Positions 15,523 through 23,509 of a DNA stretch of 34,020 nucleotides are shown here, one piece after another. The stretch covers positions 1-34,020 of the forward strand of contig JAGYOJ010000001.1 in NCBI GenBank assembly GCA_018399435.1, read 5' to 3'. This DNA comes from Actinomycetota bacterium (GTDB lineage: Bacteria > Actinomycetota > Humimicrobiia > Humimicrobiales > Humimicrobiaceae). Position 1 is the first letter of the stretch. Every line of letters starts with the position of its first letter. The notes under the pieces are model-generated. The model ran no database searches, had not been told where the DNA came from, and saw only the letters and a program-made list of their open reading frames with translations. Position numbers and translations under genes: made by a program.

Positions 15523-15564
15523 AAAAAAACCTCTCAATCTCTAAACTAATATAGAGACGAGAGG
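15523..15564 (-). terminator. Terminator of the T-box leader
   Basis: On the minus strand CCTCTCGTCTCT pairs with AGAGATTGAGAGG around an AT-rich loop, followed by seven T (15529-15523). The first arm also contributes to the alternative antiterminator with the T-box sequence. It ends 30 bases before the trpB2 start. Confidence 0.85.
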
Positions 15565-15831
15565 TAAATTCTCGCGGTGCCACTCTATTTTATGGAAAAC
15601 AGTTTTCCATACGCTCTTTCGGATATGCTTTATATCCTATCCCATGGTAACGGAGGAATGCCGTCCTAACCTACTTTCTAATGTTTCGGCTAGGCGCCTC
15701 ACAGACCCATTCAGTTGCAAGCATTGCAACCACTTTCTCACCAAATAGTGGTTCTCTGTATGCAGCTTTGCACTTACTATTTCTGCTCAAAGGCTTTAAT
15801 GGCTATTAAATTTTCAAATTAACTCATTAGA
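15523..15831 (-). promoter_or_regulatory. T-box riboswitch, tryptophan specifier (UGG)
   Basis: The leader of trpB2 contains the T-box sequence AGAGTGGCACCGCGAG (minus strand, 15586-15571). It is followed by a terminator stem CCTCTC...GAGAGG and seven T. Upstream is a Stem I region with an AGAGA motif and GAATGG: the codon TGG at 15709-15707 follows GAA as in known specifier loops. The T-box bulge reads UGGC; its C would pair with a G discriminator base, as tRNA-Trp has in bacteria. Uncharged tRNA-Trp should stabilise the antiterminator and let trpB2 be transcribed. I assigned Stem I by eye, without folding. Confidence 0.92.
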
Positions 15832-15837
15832 TGGAAA

Positions 15838-15866
15838 ATATTAGCACATTGTAACAATTTTGTCTA
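15838..15866 (-). promoter_or_regulatory. Promoter of the T-box/trpB2 transcript
   Basis: On the minus strand TAGACA (15866-15861), a 17-base spacer and TATA-like TAATAT (15843-15838) make a good sigma-70/SigA-type promoter. The predicted start near 15831 lies just before the first paired region of the T-box leader. Confidence 0.75.
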
Positions 15867-15881
15867 ATTATTTTTCAGCCT

Positions 15882-15907
15882 GATGGTCCACATAAAAGTG
15901 AACCATC
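15882..15907 (-). terminator. Strong hairpin after sppA (possible terminator)
   Basis: GATGGTCCAC and GTGAACCATC pair with one mismatch around a 6-base loop, 30 bases after the sppA stop and just upstream of the T-box promoter. No immediate T-run follows on the minus strand, so it may be a weak or factor-assisted terminator, or an mRNA 3'-end stabiliser that separates the sppA and trpB2 units. Confidence 0.4.
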
Positions 15908-15936
15908 AATAGGCCGCCTGTTAAGCAATTATTATT

Positions 15937-16884
15937 TTATCTAACTACATTTTTAGTTTCAAGCAAGTTTATTTGATCAAAGCCGATAGGCATATTTAAT
16001 TGTTTTAATACCCCGCCCAAATAATACTGCATGAGCAAATCGTAAAAAGAAAATTTTTGTCCTGAAACTACAACTGGCTCTCCGGATATTCCCCCAAGCT
16101 CAGCTGCTAAGTTAATTGCATCTTTATAAGTGCCGATATCATCAATTAATCCCAGGCCAACTGCTTCAGACCCTAAATATATCCAGCCTGTTGCAAGCTC
16201 TTTTACTTTACCTGTGCTCATTTCTCTACTATCTGCAACATCAGCTATGAATTGGTCATATATCTTTTTTGTTTGCTCTTCTAAAAGACCTTTCTCTTCT
16301 GGTGTCATTTCCCTGCTTGAGCTTCCAATATCCTTGTATTTTCCCTGTTTTATGGTTGTGTATTCAATGCCTAATTTATCATAAAGGCCTTCAAGATTGG
16401 GTACCTGCATTATAACGCCAATGCTTCCCACAGATGAGGCAGGATTAGCAATTATTTTATCTGCAGCGCATGAAATATAATATGCCCCTGAAGCGCAGGT
16501 ATCGCTTACCGAAACCACGACTGGCTTGCCAAATTTCTTTAGCTCGCTATATATCTCTTGTGATGCTGCCGGGCTTCCCCCGGGGCTATTTACCCTTAAA
16601 AGAACCGCTTTTATATTTGGGCTTTTTTCTGCGGTATCCAATTGGGCTATAACTTGCCTTGGAGTAGTAGCGCCGCCACTTAACACCCCTGATTGCTGGC
16701 TTGCTGATATAATGCCCTCTATATTGATCTCATAAATGTTGCCCTGCCTGGAACCAGAACTGTAATTTAAGCCGCCGCTAATAAGGCCAAGGAAAAAACA
16801 TCCTCCAGAAAAAACAAATAATAGAGCTAAACAGCCTAAAACTATTCCTACTATCTTGCCTGTGCTCATTTTGTTTTTAGCCAA
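15937..16884 (-). CDS. sppA: Signal peptide peptidase SppA, short type
   Basis: A 315-residue membrane-anchored serine protease of family S49 that degrades leftover signal peptides. One N-terminal transmembrane helix (about residues 9-35) is followed by a single protease domain, as in Bacillus SppA and unlike the double-length E. coli form. The catalytic serine is in DTCASGAYY (Ser132), and the base lysine lies in the IKQGKYKD stretch at 178-185. The GSIGV loop and VNSPGGSPAAS are also family motifs. I prefer the TTG at 16884 with GGGAG five bases before it; a TTG at 16896 and an ATG at 16869 are in the same frame. It follows the ABC permease by 72 bases. Confidence 0.93.
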   Translation of the reverse strand: MAKNKMSTGKIVGIVLGCLALLFVFSGGCFFLGLISGGLNYSSGSRQGNIYEINIEGIISASQQSGVLSGGATTPRQVIAQLDTAEKSPNIKAVLLRVNSPGGSPAASQEIYSELKKFGKPVVVSVSDTCASGAYYISCAADKIIANPASSVGSIGVIMQVPNLEGLYDKLGIEYTTIKQGKYKDIGSSSREMTPEEKGLLEEQTKKIYDQFIADVADSREMSTGKVKELATGWIYLGSEAVGLGLIDDIGTYKDAINLAAELGGISGEPVVVSGQKFSFYDLLMQYYLGGVLKQLNMPIGFDQINLLETKNVVR

Positions 16885-16956
16885 AATTTCTCCCAATATT
16901 TATTATTAACATTTATATATTAACAAAAAAGAGGCTTAATATCCTATAGAAAAAAT

Positions 16957-17703
16957 TTATAGCCCTTTTAGAAGGTTCCGTTTATGGAAAAAATTAGAAA
17001 GTATAATAAAAATAACAGCAAAAGCAATTAAAGCCAAAAAGTCAATTGCCAAGCTTATATCATGCTTGCCTTTAAGGCTGTAATTAAATATATCTACAAT
17101 ATAAGTTATAGGGGAAAAATAGGATAATATTCTAGCCCCAAGCGGCAGCTGGCTTATAGGCACAAAAATTCCGCTTATAAATATTAGCGGGAAACGCACA
17201 ATGCTTGAAAGCATCATTATATTAGAAGGATTTCTAGAAGACGGAGAAGCTAGAAATACTCCCATGGCAGAAAATACAAATGAAGCAATTAAGATGCCAA
17301 AAACAATAGTAATGATATTTATGCTATAGTTAAGTGTCAGGGCCCCGACAATAACAAGTATAAAATTTAGCCCCAGGCCAAAAACCATTCCAGCAATTGC
17401 ATCGCCAAATATAAGGGTGTTTGTAGTTACAGGAAATGAAAGAAGCCTTTCATAAGTTCCTGATGTTTTTTCCCATGGCGTAATTAAAGGACCCACAGAA
17501 GAGGAGGTAAAAAACAAAGACATTGCCAGAAACCCAGGAAAAAATTCATATAAATTAACTTCCCTTCCTAAAAGGAAAGCCAGAAACATAAAAAATGGGA
17601 ATAAAAGGCCAAAAATAATGACAGGCGGCTTAGAGTAATAAATCCTTATATTTTTTTCAGTAACTACTAATGTGCTTCTTATTGTTTGTTTAATTTTAAT
17701 CAT
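16957..17703 (-). CDS. ABC-2 type transporter permease
   Basis: A 248-residue membrane protein with six hydrophobic segments in the pattern of ABC-2 exporters. It has a cytoplasmic N-terminus (IKIKQTIRSTLVVTEKNIR) and a first helix at about residues 28-46. A conserved ERLLSFPVT cytoplasmic coupling stretch, the ISGIFVPISQLP segment and YFSPITYIVDIF before the last helix are also typical. The ATG at 17703 overlaps the stop codon of the ATPase gene by 8 bases; a GTG one codon earlier is also possible. With the ATPase it should form an exporter (two copies of each). Substrate unknown; related pairs export drugs, lipids, Na+ or polysaccharides. Confidence 0.9.
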   Translation of the reverse strand: MIKIKQTIRSTLVVTEKNIRIYYSKPPVIIFGLLFPFFMFLAFLLGREVNLYEFFPGFLAMSLFFTSSSVGPLITPWEKTSGTYERLLSFPVTTNTLIFGDAIAGMVFGLGLNFILVIVGALTLNYSINIITIVFGILIASFVFSAMGVFLASPSSRNPSNIMMLSSIVRFPLIFISGIFVPISQLPLGARILSYFSPITYIVDIFNYSLKGKHDISLAIDFLALIAFAVIFIILSNFFHKRNLLKGL

Positions 17704-18625
17704 CACTTTTTTTCTTAACCAATTCTATAAATACATCTTCAAGGCTAGCTTTAAGTATCTCTAAGCTAAGGATTACCAATTCTTTTTCTTCAGCATAATC
17801 TGTTAAGAATTTAACAACTTTATCCGGTGAATCTGTGTATAGCCTTAGCTTATCGCTAAAAATATCTACTTTATTAATGTTTTTATTATCCTTTAAACTC
17901 TTAGTATCAACTTCTTTATTAAAAGACACTAATACTGACTTTGTTCTTTCAATAGTGCTTCTTAATACCTCAGGCTTGTCAATTGCGGCAATTCTGCCAT
18001 TATTTATTATGCAAACCCTGTCACATAAAACATTTGCTTCTTCTATGTTATGGGTAGTTAAAAAAATTGTTGTTCCCAGTCCGTTCATATCTTTTATAAG
18101 TTTTTTTATAAGCCTTTGGCTTTGGACATCAAGGCCTGAAGTTGGTTCATCTAAAAAAAGTATTTTTGGATTGTGCACTATTGCGCAGGCTATGCTTATT
18201 CTTTGCTTCTGGCCTTTGGAAAATCCCCTGACTAAATCATTTCTTTTCTCATATAGGCCAAGCTCTTTTAACAAGTAATTAGCCCTGTTTATTAAATCTT
18301 TTTGTTTCATCCCATAAAATTTTCCTGAAAAAATTACATTCCTTAACGCTGACAAATCCAGGTATACATTTCCTGTTTCTGGTATAACCCCTATTTTTGA
18401 TTTTGCGGCAATGGGATTTTTTTTCATGTCAATTCCATCCAAAAGAGCAGAACCCCCATCAGGGAACAAAACGCCTGTAAGCATCCTGATAGTAGTGGTT
18501 TTGCCTGCTCCATTAGGGCCAAGAAAGCCAAAAATCTCCCCTTTTTTGACACTAAAACTTATGTCATCTACAGCAGTGAAACTATCAAATTTTTTAGTTA
18601 AAGACTTTGCTTCAATAATATCCAT
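17696..18625 (-). CDS. ABC transporter ATP-binding protein
   Basis: A 309-residue ATPase of the CcmA/NatA/drug-export class. Walker A is GPNGAGKTTT, the signature loop is FSKGQKQRIS in place of the textbook LSGGQ, Walker B is ILFLDEPTSGLD and the H-loop is LTTHN. After the nucleotide-binding domain (about 1-215) there is a C-terminal domain of about 90 residues, common in this exporter class. The ATG at 18625 starts MDIIEAKSLTKKF; a TTG at 18640 would add five residues. Neither has an ideal ribosome-binding site. The gene lies immediately after thrB, whose stop is at 18631, so it may be translated by coupling. Why an exporter sits at the end of the threonine operon is not evident. Confidence 0.93.
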   Translation of the reverse strand: MDIIEAKSLTKKFDSFTAVDDISFSVKKGEIFGFLGPNGAGKTTTIRMLTGVLFPDGGSALLDGIDMKKNPIAAKSKIGVIPETGNVYLDLSALRNVIFSGKFYGMKQKDLINRANYLLKELGLYEKRNDLVRGFSKGQKQRISIACAIVHNPKILFLDEPTSGLDVQSQRLIKKLIKDMNGLGTTIFLTTHNIEEANVLCDRVCIINNGRIAAIDKPEVLRSTIERTKSVLVSFNKEVDTKSLKDNKNINKVDIFSDKLRLYTDSPDKVVKFLTDYAEEKELVILSLEILKASLEDVFIELVKKKSDD

Positions 18626-18630
18626 TTTAA

Positions 18631-19506
18631 TTAAACACAATAACTTCCAGTATCATTTATTTCTGTACAAAGCAACTTATAGCCTGCAAACTTTTCATCT
18701 ATTTTAAACCCTTTTTCTGCTAATGCAATAACAGTGCTCCCCGATCCACTAATAGCAGCAGGTATATTATATTTATTAATAAGCTTATCAATAATTTGCA
18801 ATGACTTTGGATAAATTCCCTTCCTGTAATTCTGGTGTATATAATCCTTTATAAAAATACCCATGTCCTTAAAATTGCCTTCCTTTAATGCATCTACCAT
18901 CAAACCAAAATGCGAAGTATTTTCAATAGCATCCTGGATGGGAATTGCCTGAGGCAAAACTTTTCTAGCTTCTGTAGTAATAACCCTTTTTTTAGGTATT
19001 AAAAGCAATACCCTTATATCCGGGCTAATTCTTATTCGCCTGTAAAGGAAGCCTCCATCATTTTTAAAGCAAATAACAAACCCGCCTTCCAGGCTTGCTG
19101 CTATATTATCAGGGTGCTTTTCAATTTCAAGAGCAATTTCAAAGATTTCCCTCTTTTTTAATTTTAAATTATATATATGGTTTACCAGAAGTATCCCCGC
19201 TATTATATCTGCAGCACTGCTTCCTAGTCCCCGCCCGGTTGGGATATTTTCTTCTTTTTCTATAATTAAGCCTTTTTTATCCTCTATACTTAATAAACTT
19301 TTAGCATATTTAATAGTCTTAATTAAAAGGCTTGAATTATTTGCTGCTATCTTTTCATTTCCTCTTAAAAAACAATAGTTTTCTGCATAATCTAGAACCC
19401 TGTATTTATTAGATATGTTTATGGCTAAGCCTGCCCTGTCAAAGCCCGGCCCTATATTTGCAGAGGTTGCAAAAGCTTCTACTTTAGCTAAATATTTATT
19501 ATCCAT
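18631..19506 (-). CDS. thrB: Homoserine kinase (GHMP family)
   Basis: A 291-residue GHMP kinase that phosphorylates homoserine for the threonine branch. The ATP-binding motif is PTGRGLGSSAADIIAG, with the expected P-x3-GLGSSA core. The N-terminal FATSANIGPGFDRAGLAI is typical of homoserine kinase (usual form ATxANLGPGFD), and AISGSGSTVIAL near residue 255 is GHMP motif 3. The ATG overlaps the end of the upstream mutase gene by 8 bases. Context (hom-thrC-apgM-thrB) makes homoserine the natural substrate. Length is normal. Confidence 0.94.
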   Translation of the reverse strand: MDNKYLAKVEAFATSANIGPGFDRAGLAINISNKYRVLDYAENYCFLRGNEKIAANNSSLLIKTIKYAKSLLSIEDKKGLIIEKEENIPTGRGLGSSAADIIAGILLVNHIYNLKLKKREIFEIALEIEKHPDNIAASLEGGFVICFKNDGGFLYRRIRISPDIRVLLLIPKKRVITTEARKVLPQAIPIQDAIENTSHFGLMVDALKEGNFKDMGIFIKDYIHQNYRKGIYPKSLQIIDKLINKYNIPAAISGSGSTVIALAEKGFKIDEKFAGYKLLCTEINDTGSYCV

Positions 19507-20710
19507 CTTTTTTTAAAAAATAATCCAGCAGCTTGTAACCTTTTTCAAAGATTATCTCATTTTTTTTAGGGTAAAATTCATCAAAAACATTAGAAGTACT
19601 ATTTTCTTTTTGGCTATCATAAATTAAAAAAGGCACCGGGTCAGATGTATGGGTCCTAATAGAAATGGGAGTTGGGTGGTCAGGGAGCACCATAATCTTA
19701 AAATCATTTCCTGATTTTTTTAAATAATCAAATACCGCCTTTATAATTTCTTTATCAATGATCTCAATTGATTTTACCTTGCAATGGGCATCTCCCTGGT
19801 GACTGCATTCATCTGGAGCCTCTACATGGAGATATACAAAATCAACATTTTCTAATTCCTTTATTGCAGCCTTTGCTTTGCCTGTAAAATTTGTATTGAT
19901 ATTCCCAGTAGCTCCCTTAACTTTTACCGGGTTAAGGCCTGCATAAATGCCAATGCCCTTTATCAAATCAACTGCTGATACTACAGAACCTGAAACCTTG
20001 TATTTATCATAAAAAGATTCCAACTGGGGTTTTTTGCCCTGGCCCCATATCCAGATAGAATCTGCCTCCCTTAAACCCCTTTTTTTTCTATCCTTATTTA
20101 CAGGATGACATTTTAAGATTTCAATGCTTCTTTCCATAAAGTCTAGTAAAACATTGCTTTCTTTGCCGGAAGGAAGATACTCTAAGATATTTTTGCCTAA
20201 TATGTCATGGGGAGGCGTAAGGTTAAACTTATCAGAGCCATTTTTCCAAATTATTATATGCCTGTATCCTACTCCCGGATAAAACTTAATTCTTTTTGTT
20301 CCCAGGCTATCAGATATTGATTTTATAAGTTTTTCGGCTTCTTTTGATGTTATCTCCCCAGAGCTGTGGTCTATCATTTTTCTCTGGCTGTAATCTTTAC
20401 CTCCAGACAATGTAACCAGATTACACCTGAAAGCAATATCGCTGTTTTTTAATTTCAGCCCCATGCTTGCAGCTTCAAGTGGCGATCTCCCGGTATGGAA
20501 TTTCTTTGGGTCATAACCCATTACTGACAAATTGGCTACATCGCTTCCCGGAGCCATGCCACCGGGAATAGTATTTACCATTCCAACCTGCCCGTGGGAT
20601 GCCAGGTAATCTATAGTTGGTTTCTTTGCTGCCTGCAGGGCCGACCTATTGCCCAGCTGTCCAATCTTATTATCCGCAGAGCCGTCCATTAAAATTACTA
20701 CATGCTTCAT
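19499..20710 (-). CDS. apgM: Cofactor-independent phosphoglycerate mutase-like enzyme (ApgM type)
   Basis: A 403-residue member of the archaeal-type phosphoglycerate mutase family (alkaline phosphatase superfamily, COG3635). It shows the N-terminal metal-binding ILMDGSADNKIG (Asp9), the likely catalytic Ser62 in VANLSVMGYDP, and HTGRSPLEAAS. The C-terminal metal ligands LPDHPTPISIRTHTSDPVPF are also present. One possible job is converting 3- to 2-phosphoglycerate in glycolysis. However, a subgroup of this family is annotated as a proposed homoserine kinase because its genes lie in threonine clusters of species without thrB. Here it lies between thrC and thrB, 7 bases after thrC with AGGAG before its ATG, and a real GHMP homoserine kinase is also present. 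Function is therefore uncertain. Confidence 0.88.
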   Translation of the reverse strand: MKHVVILMDGSADNKIGQLGNRSALQAAKKPTIDYLASHGQVGMVNTIPGGMAPGSDVANLSVMGYDPKKFHTGRSPLEAASMGLKLKNSDIAFRCNLVTLSGGKDYSQRKMIDHSSGEITSKEAEKLIKSISDSLGTKRIKFYPGVGYRHIIIWKNGSDKFNLTPPHDILGKNILEYLPSGKESNVLLDFMERSIEILKCHPVNKDRKKRGLREADSIWIWGQGKKPQLESFYDKYKVSGSVVSAVDLIKGIGIYAGLNPVKVKGATGNINTNFTGKAKAAIKELENVDFVYLHVEAPDECSHQGDAHCKVKSIEIIDKEIIKAVFDYLKKSGNDFKIMVLPDHPTPISIRTHTSDPVPFLIYDSQKENSTSNVFDEFYPKKNEIIFEKGYKLLDYFLKKDG

Positions 20711-20717
20711 AAAACTC

Positions 20718-22205
20718 CTAGACGCTTAAAATATCTGAAATTATTTGCTTCATGCCTTCTTTCTGGATTACTTTATTGTGCAATACGGGCTTTTTGCCTA
20801 TATCTTTTATGTTTTCAGGAACCTTGGTTTTAGAAATCTCTGACAATTTATCAATTAGGGTTATTTCATCCTTTGCCTCTATCTTTCTGCCAATAGCCTC
20901 AATAACGCTTGCTGGAAATTTAAAAGGGCTGGCAGTGGATACAATTACATTCTTGGAATTATCTTTAGTTTCTTCTAAATATTTCCTGTATACATCAAAT
21001 CCTACTGCAGTATGGGTATCAATTAAATAATTTAAATTATCATAGGCAAACCTTATTGCATCCAGTGTATCTTCTTCAGTTGAATATCCCCCATAAAAGG
21101 AAGAAAGCTTTTTTTTCATCTCTTTATTAATCTCATACCTTCCTTTGGAATTTAGCCTGTTAATTAAATCTTTAATAATTGAGGAATTGTTTCCGCTTAT
21201 CTCATAAAGCAGTCTTTCAAGATTGCTAGAAACAAGTATGTCCATTGAGGGAGAAGAGGTTAAAATTAAATCCCTGTTTTTGTCATATACCCCTGTATTT
21301 ATAAAATCATATAAAACATTATTAATATTTGAAGCGCATATTAATTTATTTATAGGCGTTCCGATTTTTTTTGCATAATAAGCGGCAAGGATATTCCCGA
21401 AATTACCGGTTGGGACGGTAAAATTAATTTTTTCTCCCCCTCTTATTTCCCCCCTGCCTAAAAGCTTTGCATAAGCATAAACATAATATACAATCTGGGG
21501 AATTAGCCTGCCTATATTAATAGAATTTGCAGAAGAAAAAATGCAACCATTTAAGGCTAGCTTTCCCCTAAAGCCTTTATCTGCAAATACTTCCTTTACC
21601 TTGGCCTGGGCATCATCAAAATTGCCAGCAATGGCAATCACATGGGTATTTGGCCCTTGTTGGGTAACCATTTGCCTTTCCTGTATCTTGCTTACCCCCT
21701 CTTTTGGATAGAATACTATTATCTCTGTCCCTTCAATGCCTGAAAACCCTTCAAGTGCAGCTTTCCCCGTATCTCCTGATGTAGCTGTAAGTATTACTAT
21801 TTTTTTTCTGATATCAAGTTTTTTTACAGAAGTTTTTAGCAAGTGGGGTAAAATAGATAAAGCCATGTCTTTAAAGGCAAGGGTGGGGCCATGAAATAAT
21901 TCTAAAAAATAATAGGGGCCCCTCTTTACCAATGGGGCTATCTCTTTGCTTGAAAATTTATCATCATAAGCTTTAGCTATACAATTTTTTAACTCTCTTT
22001 TGCTAAAATCCGGCAAAAATTTAGACATTACATAAAAAGCAAGCTCCCTGTAATCCATAGTCATAAGGTCCGGGAAAGGCTTTCCTATATGGGGAAATCC
22101 TGTTGGGACATATAATCCCCCGTCTTCAGCAATGCCGCTAACAATGCAATAGCTGGATTTATATTCCTTTTGATTATCCCTCGTGCTTTTGTAATTAACT
22201 TGCAT
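20718..22205 (-). CDS. thrC: Threonine synthase (long form)
   Basis: A 495-residue PLP enzyme that converts O-phosphohomoserine to threonine. It has the N-terminal Thr-synthase domain (YKSTRD... GLYVPTGFP), the PLP lysine Lys112 in GPTLAFKDMALSIL, the TATSGDTGKAALEGF loop and the VPTGNFGNILAAYYAK segment that binds PLP phosphate. It is the long class related to E. coli/yeast ThrC rather than the short form of about 350 residues found in many Actinomycetota and plants. The ATG overlaps the hom stop codon by one base (TAATG). The gene is followed by apgM after 7 bases. Confidence 0.96.
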   Translation of the reverse strand: MQVNYKSTRDNQKEYKSSYCIVSGIAEDGGLYVPTGFPHIGKPFPDLMTMDYRELAFYVMSKFLPDFSKRELKNCIAKAYDDKFSSKEIAPLVKRGPYYFLELFHGPTLAFKDMALSILPHLLKTSVKKLDIRKKIVILTATSGDTGKAALEGFSGIEGTEIIVFYPKEGVSKIQERQMVTQQGPNTHVIAIAGNFDDAQAKVKEVFADKGFRGKLALNGCIFSSANSINIGRLIPQIVYYVYAYAKLLGRGEIRGGEKINFTVPTGNFGNILAAYYAKKIGTPINKLICASNINNVLYDFINTGVYDKNRDLILTSSPSMDILVSSNLERLLYEISGNNSSIIKDLINRLNSKGRYEINKEMKKKLSSFYGGYSTEEDTLDAIRFAYDNLNYLIDTHTAVGFDVYRKYLEETKDNSKNVIVSTASPFKFPASVIEAIGRKIEAKDEITLIDKLSEISKTKVPENIKDIGKKPVLHNKVIQKEGMKQIISDILSV

Positions 22206-23509
22206 TATTCAAGATCCTCAACCCTTATGGAATTAAGTACCTTAATAACTTCATCAAGGCCAGCTACCTCATTTATAGACTTATAGTAATTCTTATTAAC
22301 AACTTCATGGGTTATAAAAATTAGCCTAGCAATATTTCCCTCTGCTGACTGTTTTTGTATCATTGATTTAATGCTAACTGAATTATCGCCAAAAACTTTT
22401 GCAATCTTTGCAAGAACGCCAGGCTTGTCTAAAACATCTATAAGTATATAAAATTTGCTGATATCTTCATCTTGAGCCTTTATTTTCTTATTCTCAAAAC
22501 AAGTGCATCCGTATATAATTCCCTTTTTATCCCGGTCATAATTTCTGGCTATCTTAATTATATCTCCAACAATAGAGCTGGCAGTTGGCGCATCCCCGGC
22601 CCCTCTTCCATAACTCATGATCTGGCCCACATAATTTCCATAAACATAAATAGCATTATAAGTGTCTTCAATAGAAGCCAGTATATGGCCCCTTGGTATT
22701 AATGCCGGATGTACTTTTACAATAATTTCTCCATCTTTTTCCATTCCAATTGCCAAAAGCTTTATTTTATAGCCCAGCTCTTTAGCATTTTCTATATCAT
22801 CCGGGGTAATTTTAGTAATGCCTTCCCTGTAGACATCCTCCAGGACAACTCTAAAGTTAAAAGCTATAGAAGAAAGTATAGCCAATTTACAAGCTGCATC
22901 ATAACCTTCGATATCAGAAGATGGATTGGCTTTTTCTGCATAACCAAGATCCTGCGCCATCTTTAGCGCTTCGTCAAATGAGAGCTTGTCCTTTTCCATC
23001 CTGGTTAATATATAATTAGTAGTCCCATTAACTATGCCTACAATCTTTTCTATATTATTAGACGCCAATGAAGATTTTAGGGGCCCTATTATTGGTATCC
23101 CCCCGCAAACGCTAGCTTCAAACAAGATATCTACATTATTTTTTTCTGCCACCTCAAATAGTTTTTTACCTTTATTGGCAATGAGGTCTTTATTGGCTGT
23201 TACCACATATTTGCCATTAGCCAGCGCCTTGCTTACAAAATCATATGCAGGGACTATCCCTCCAACTAGTTCAACTACTATATCAATGCTCTCATCTTCA
23301 ATAATATCTGAAGCATTATTGCTTACAGATACACCAGCCCTTCCTTTTAAGGGCTCCAGCTTTCCTGAATCTTTTTCAACTACTTTTGTTACATTTAGTT
23401 TTTTCCCAATTTTTTTTGCAATATAGTCTTTTTGCTTATCCAAAAGCGAATAAACTCCGCTAGCTATATAGCCATAGCCAATAATTCCAATATTTATATT
23501 TTCATTCAT
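22205..23509 (-). CDS. hom: Homoserine dehydrogenase with ACT domain
   Basis: A 434-residue NAD(P)-dependent enzyme that reduces aspartate semialdehyde to homoserine. The nucleotide-binding loop is GIIGYGYIASGV near residue 10. The catalytic domain contains VTANKDLIA, FEASVCGGIPIIGPL and AEKANPSSDIEGYDAACKLAIL. The C-terminal ACT domain (from about residue 350: YILIDVLDKPGVLAKIAKVFG) is the usual site of threonine feedback. It is a separate enzyme, not fused to aspartokinase. The ATG at 23509 overlaps the lysA stop by 8 bases; a GTG at 23518 would add three residues. Confidence 0.96.
   Translation of the reverse strand: MNENINIGIIGYGYIASGVYSLLDKQKDYIAKKIGKKLNVTKVVEKDSGKLEPLKGRAGVSVSNNASDIIEDESIDIVVELVGGIVPAYDFVSKALANGKYVVTANKDLIANKGKKLFEVAEKNNVDILFEASVCGGIPIIGPLKSSLASNNIEKIVGIVNGTTNYILTRMEKDKLSFDEALKMAQDLGYAEKANPSSDIEGYDAACKLAILSSIAFNFRVVLEDVYREGITKITPDDIENAKELGYKIKLLAIGMEKDGEIIVKVHPALIPRGHILASIEDTYNAIYVYGNYVGQIMSYGRGAGDAPTASSIVGDIIKIARNYDRDKKGIIYGCTCFENKKIKAQDEDISKFYILIDVLDKPGVLAKIAKVFGDNSVSIKSMIQKQSAEGNIARLIFITHEVVNKNYYKSINEVAGLDEVIKVLNSIRVEDLE

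Noticed and set aside
16885..16956. Terminator between the ABC permease and sppA (CCTC followed by seven T)
   Set aside because: The T-run is present on the minus strand, but only a three-base AGG/CCT stem precedes it, too weak to call.
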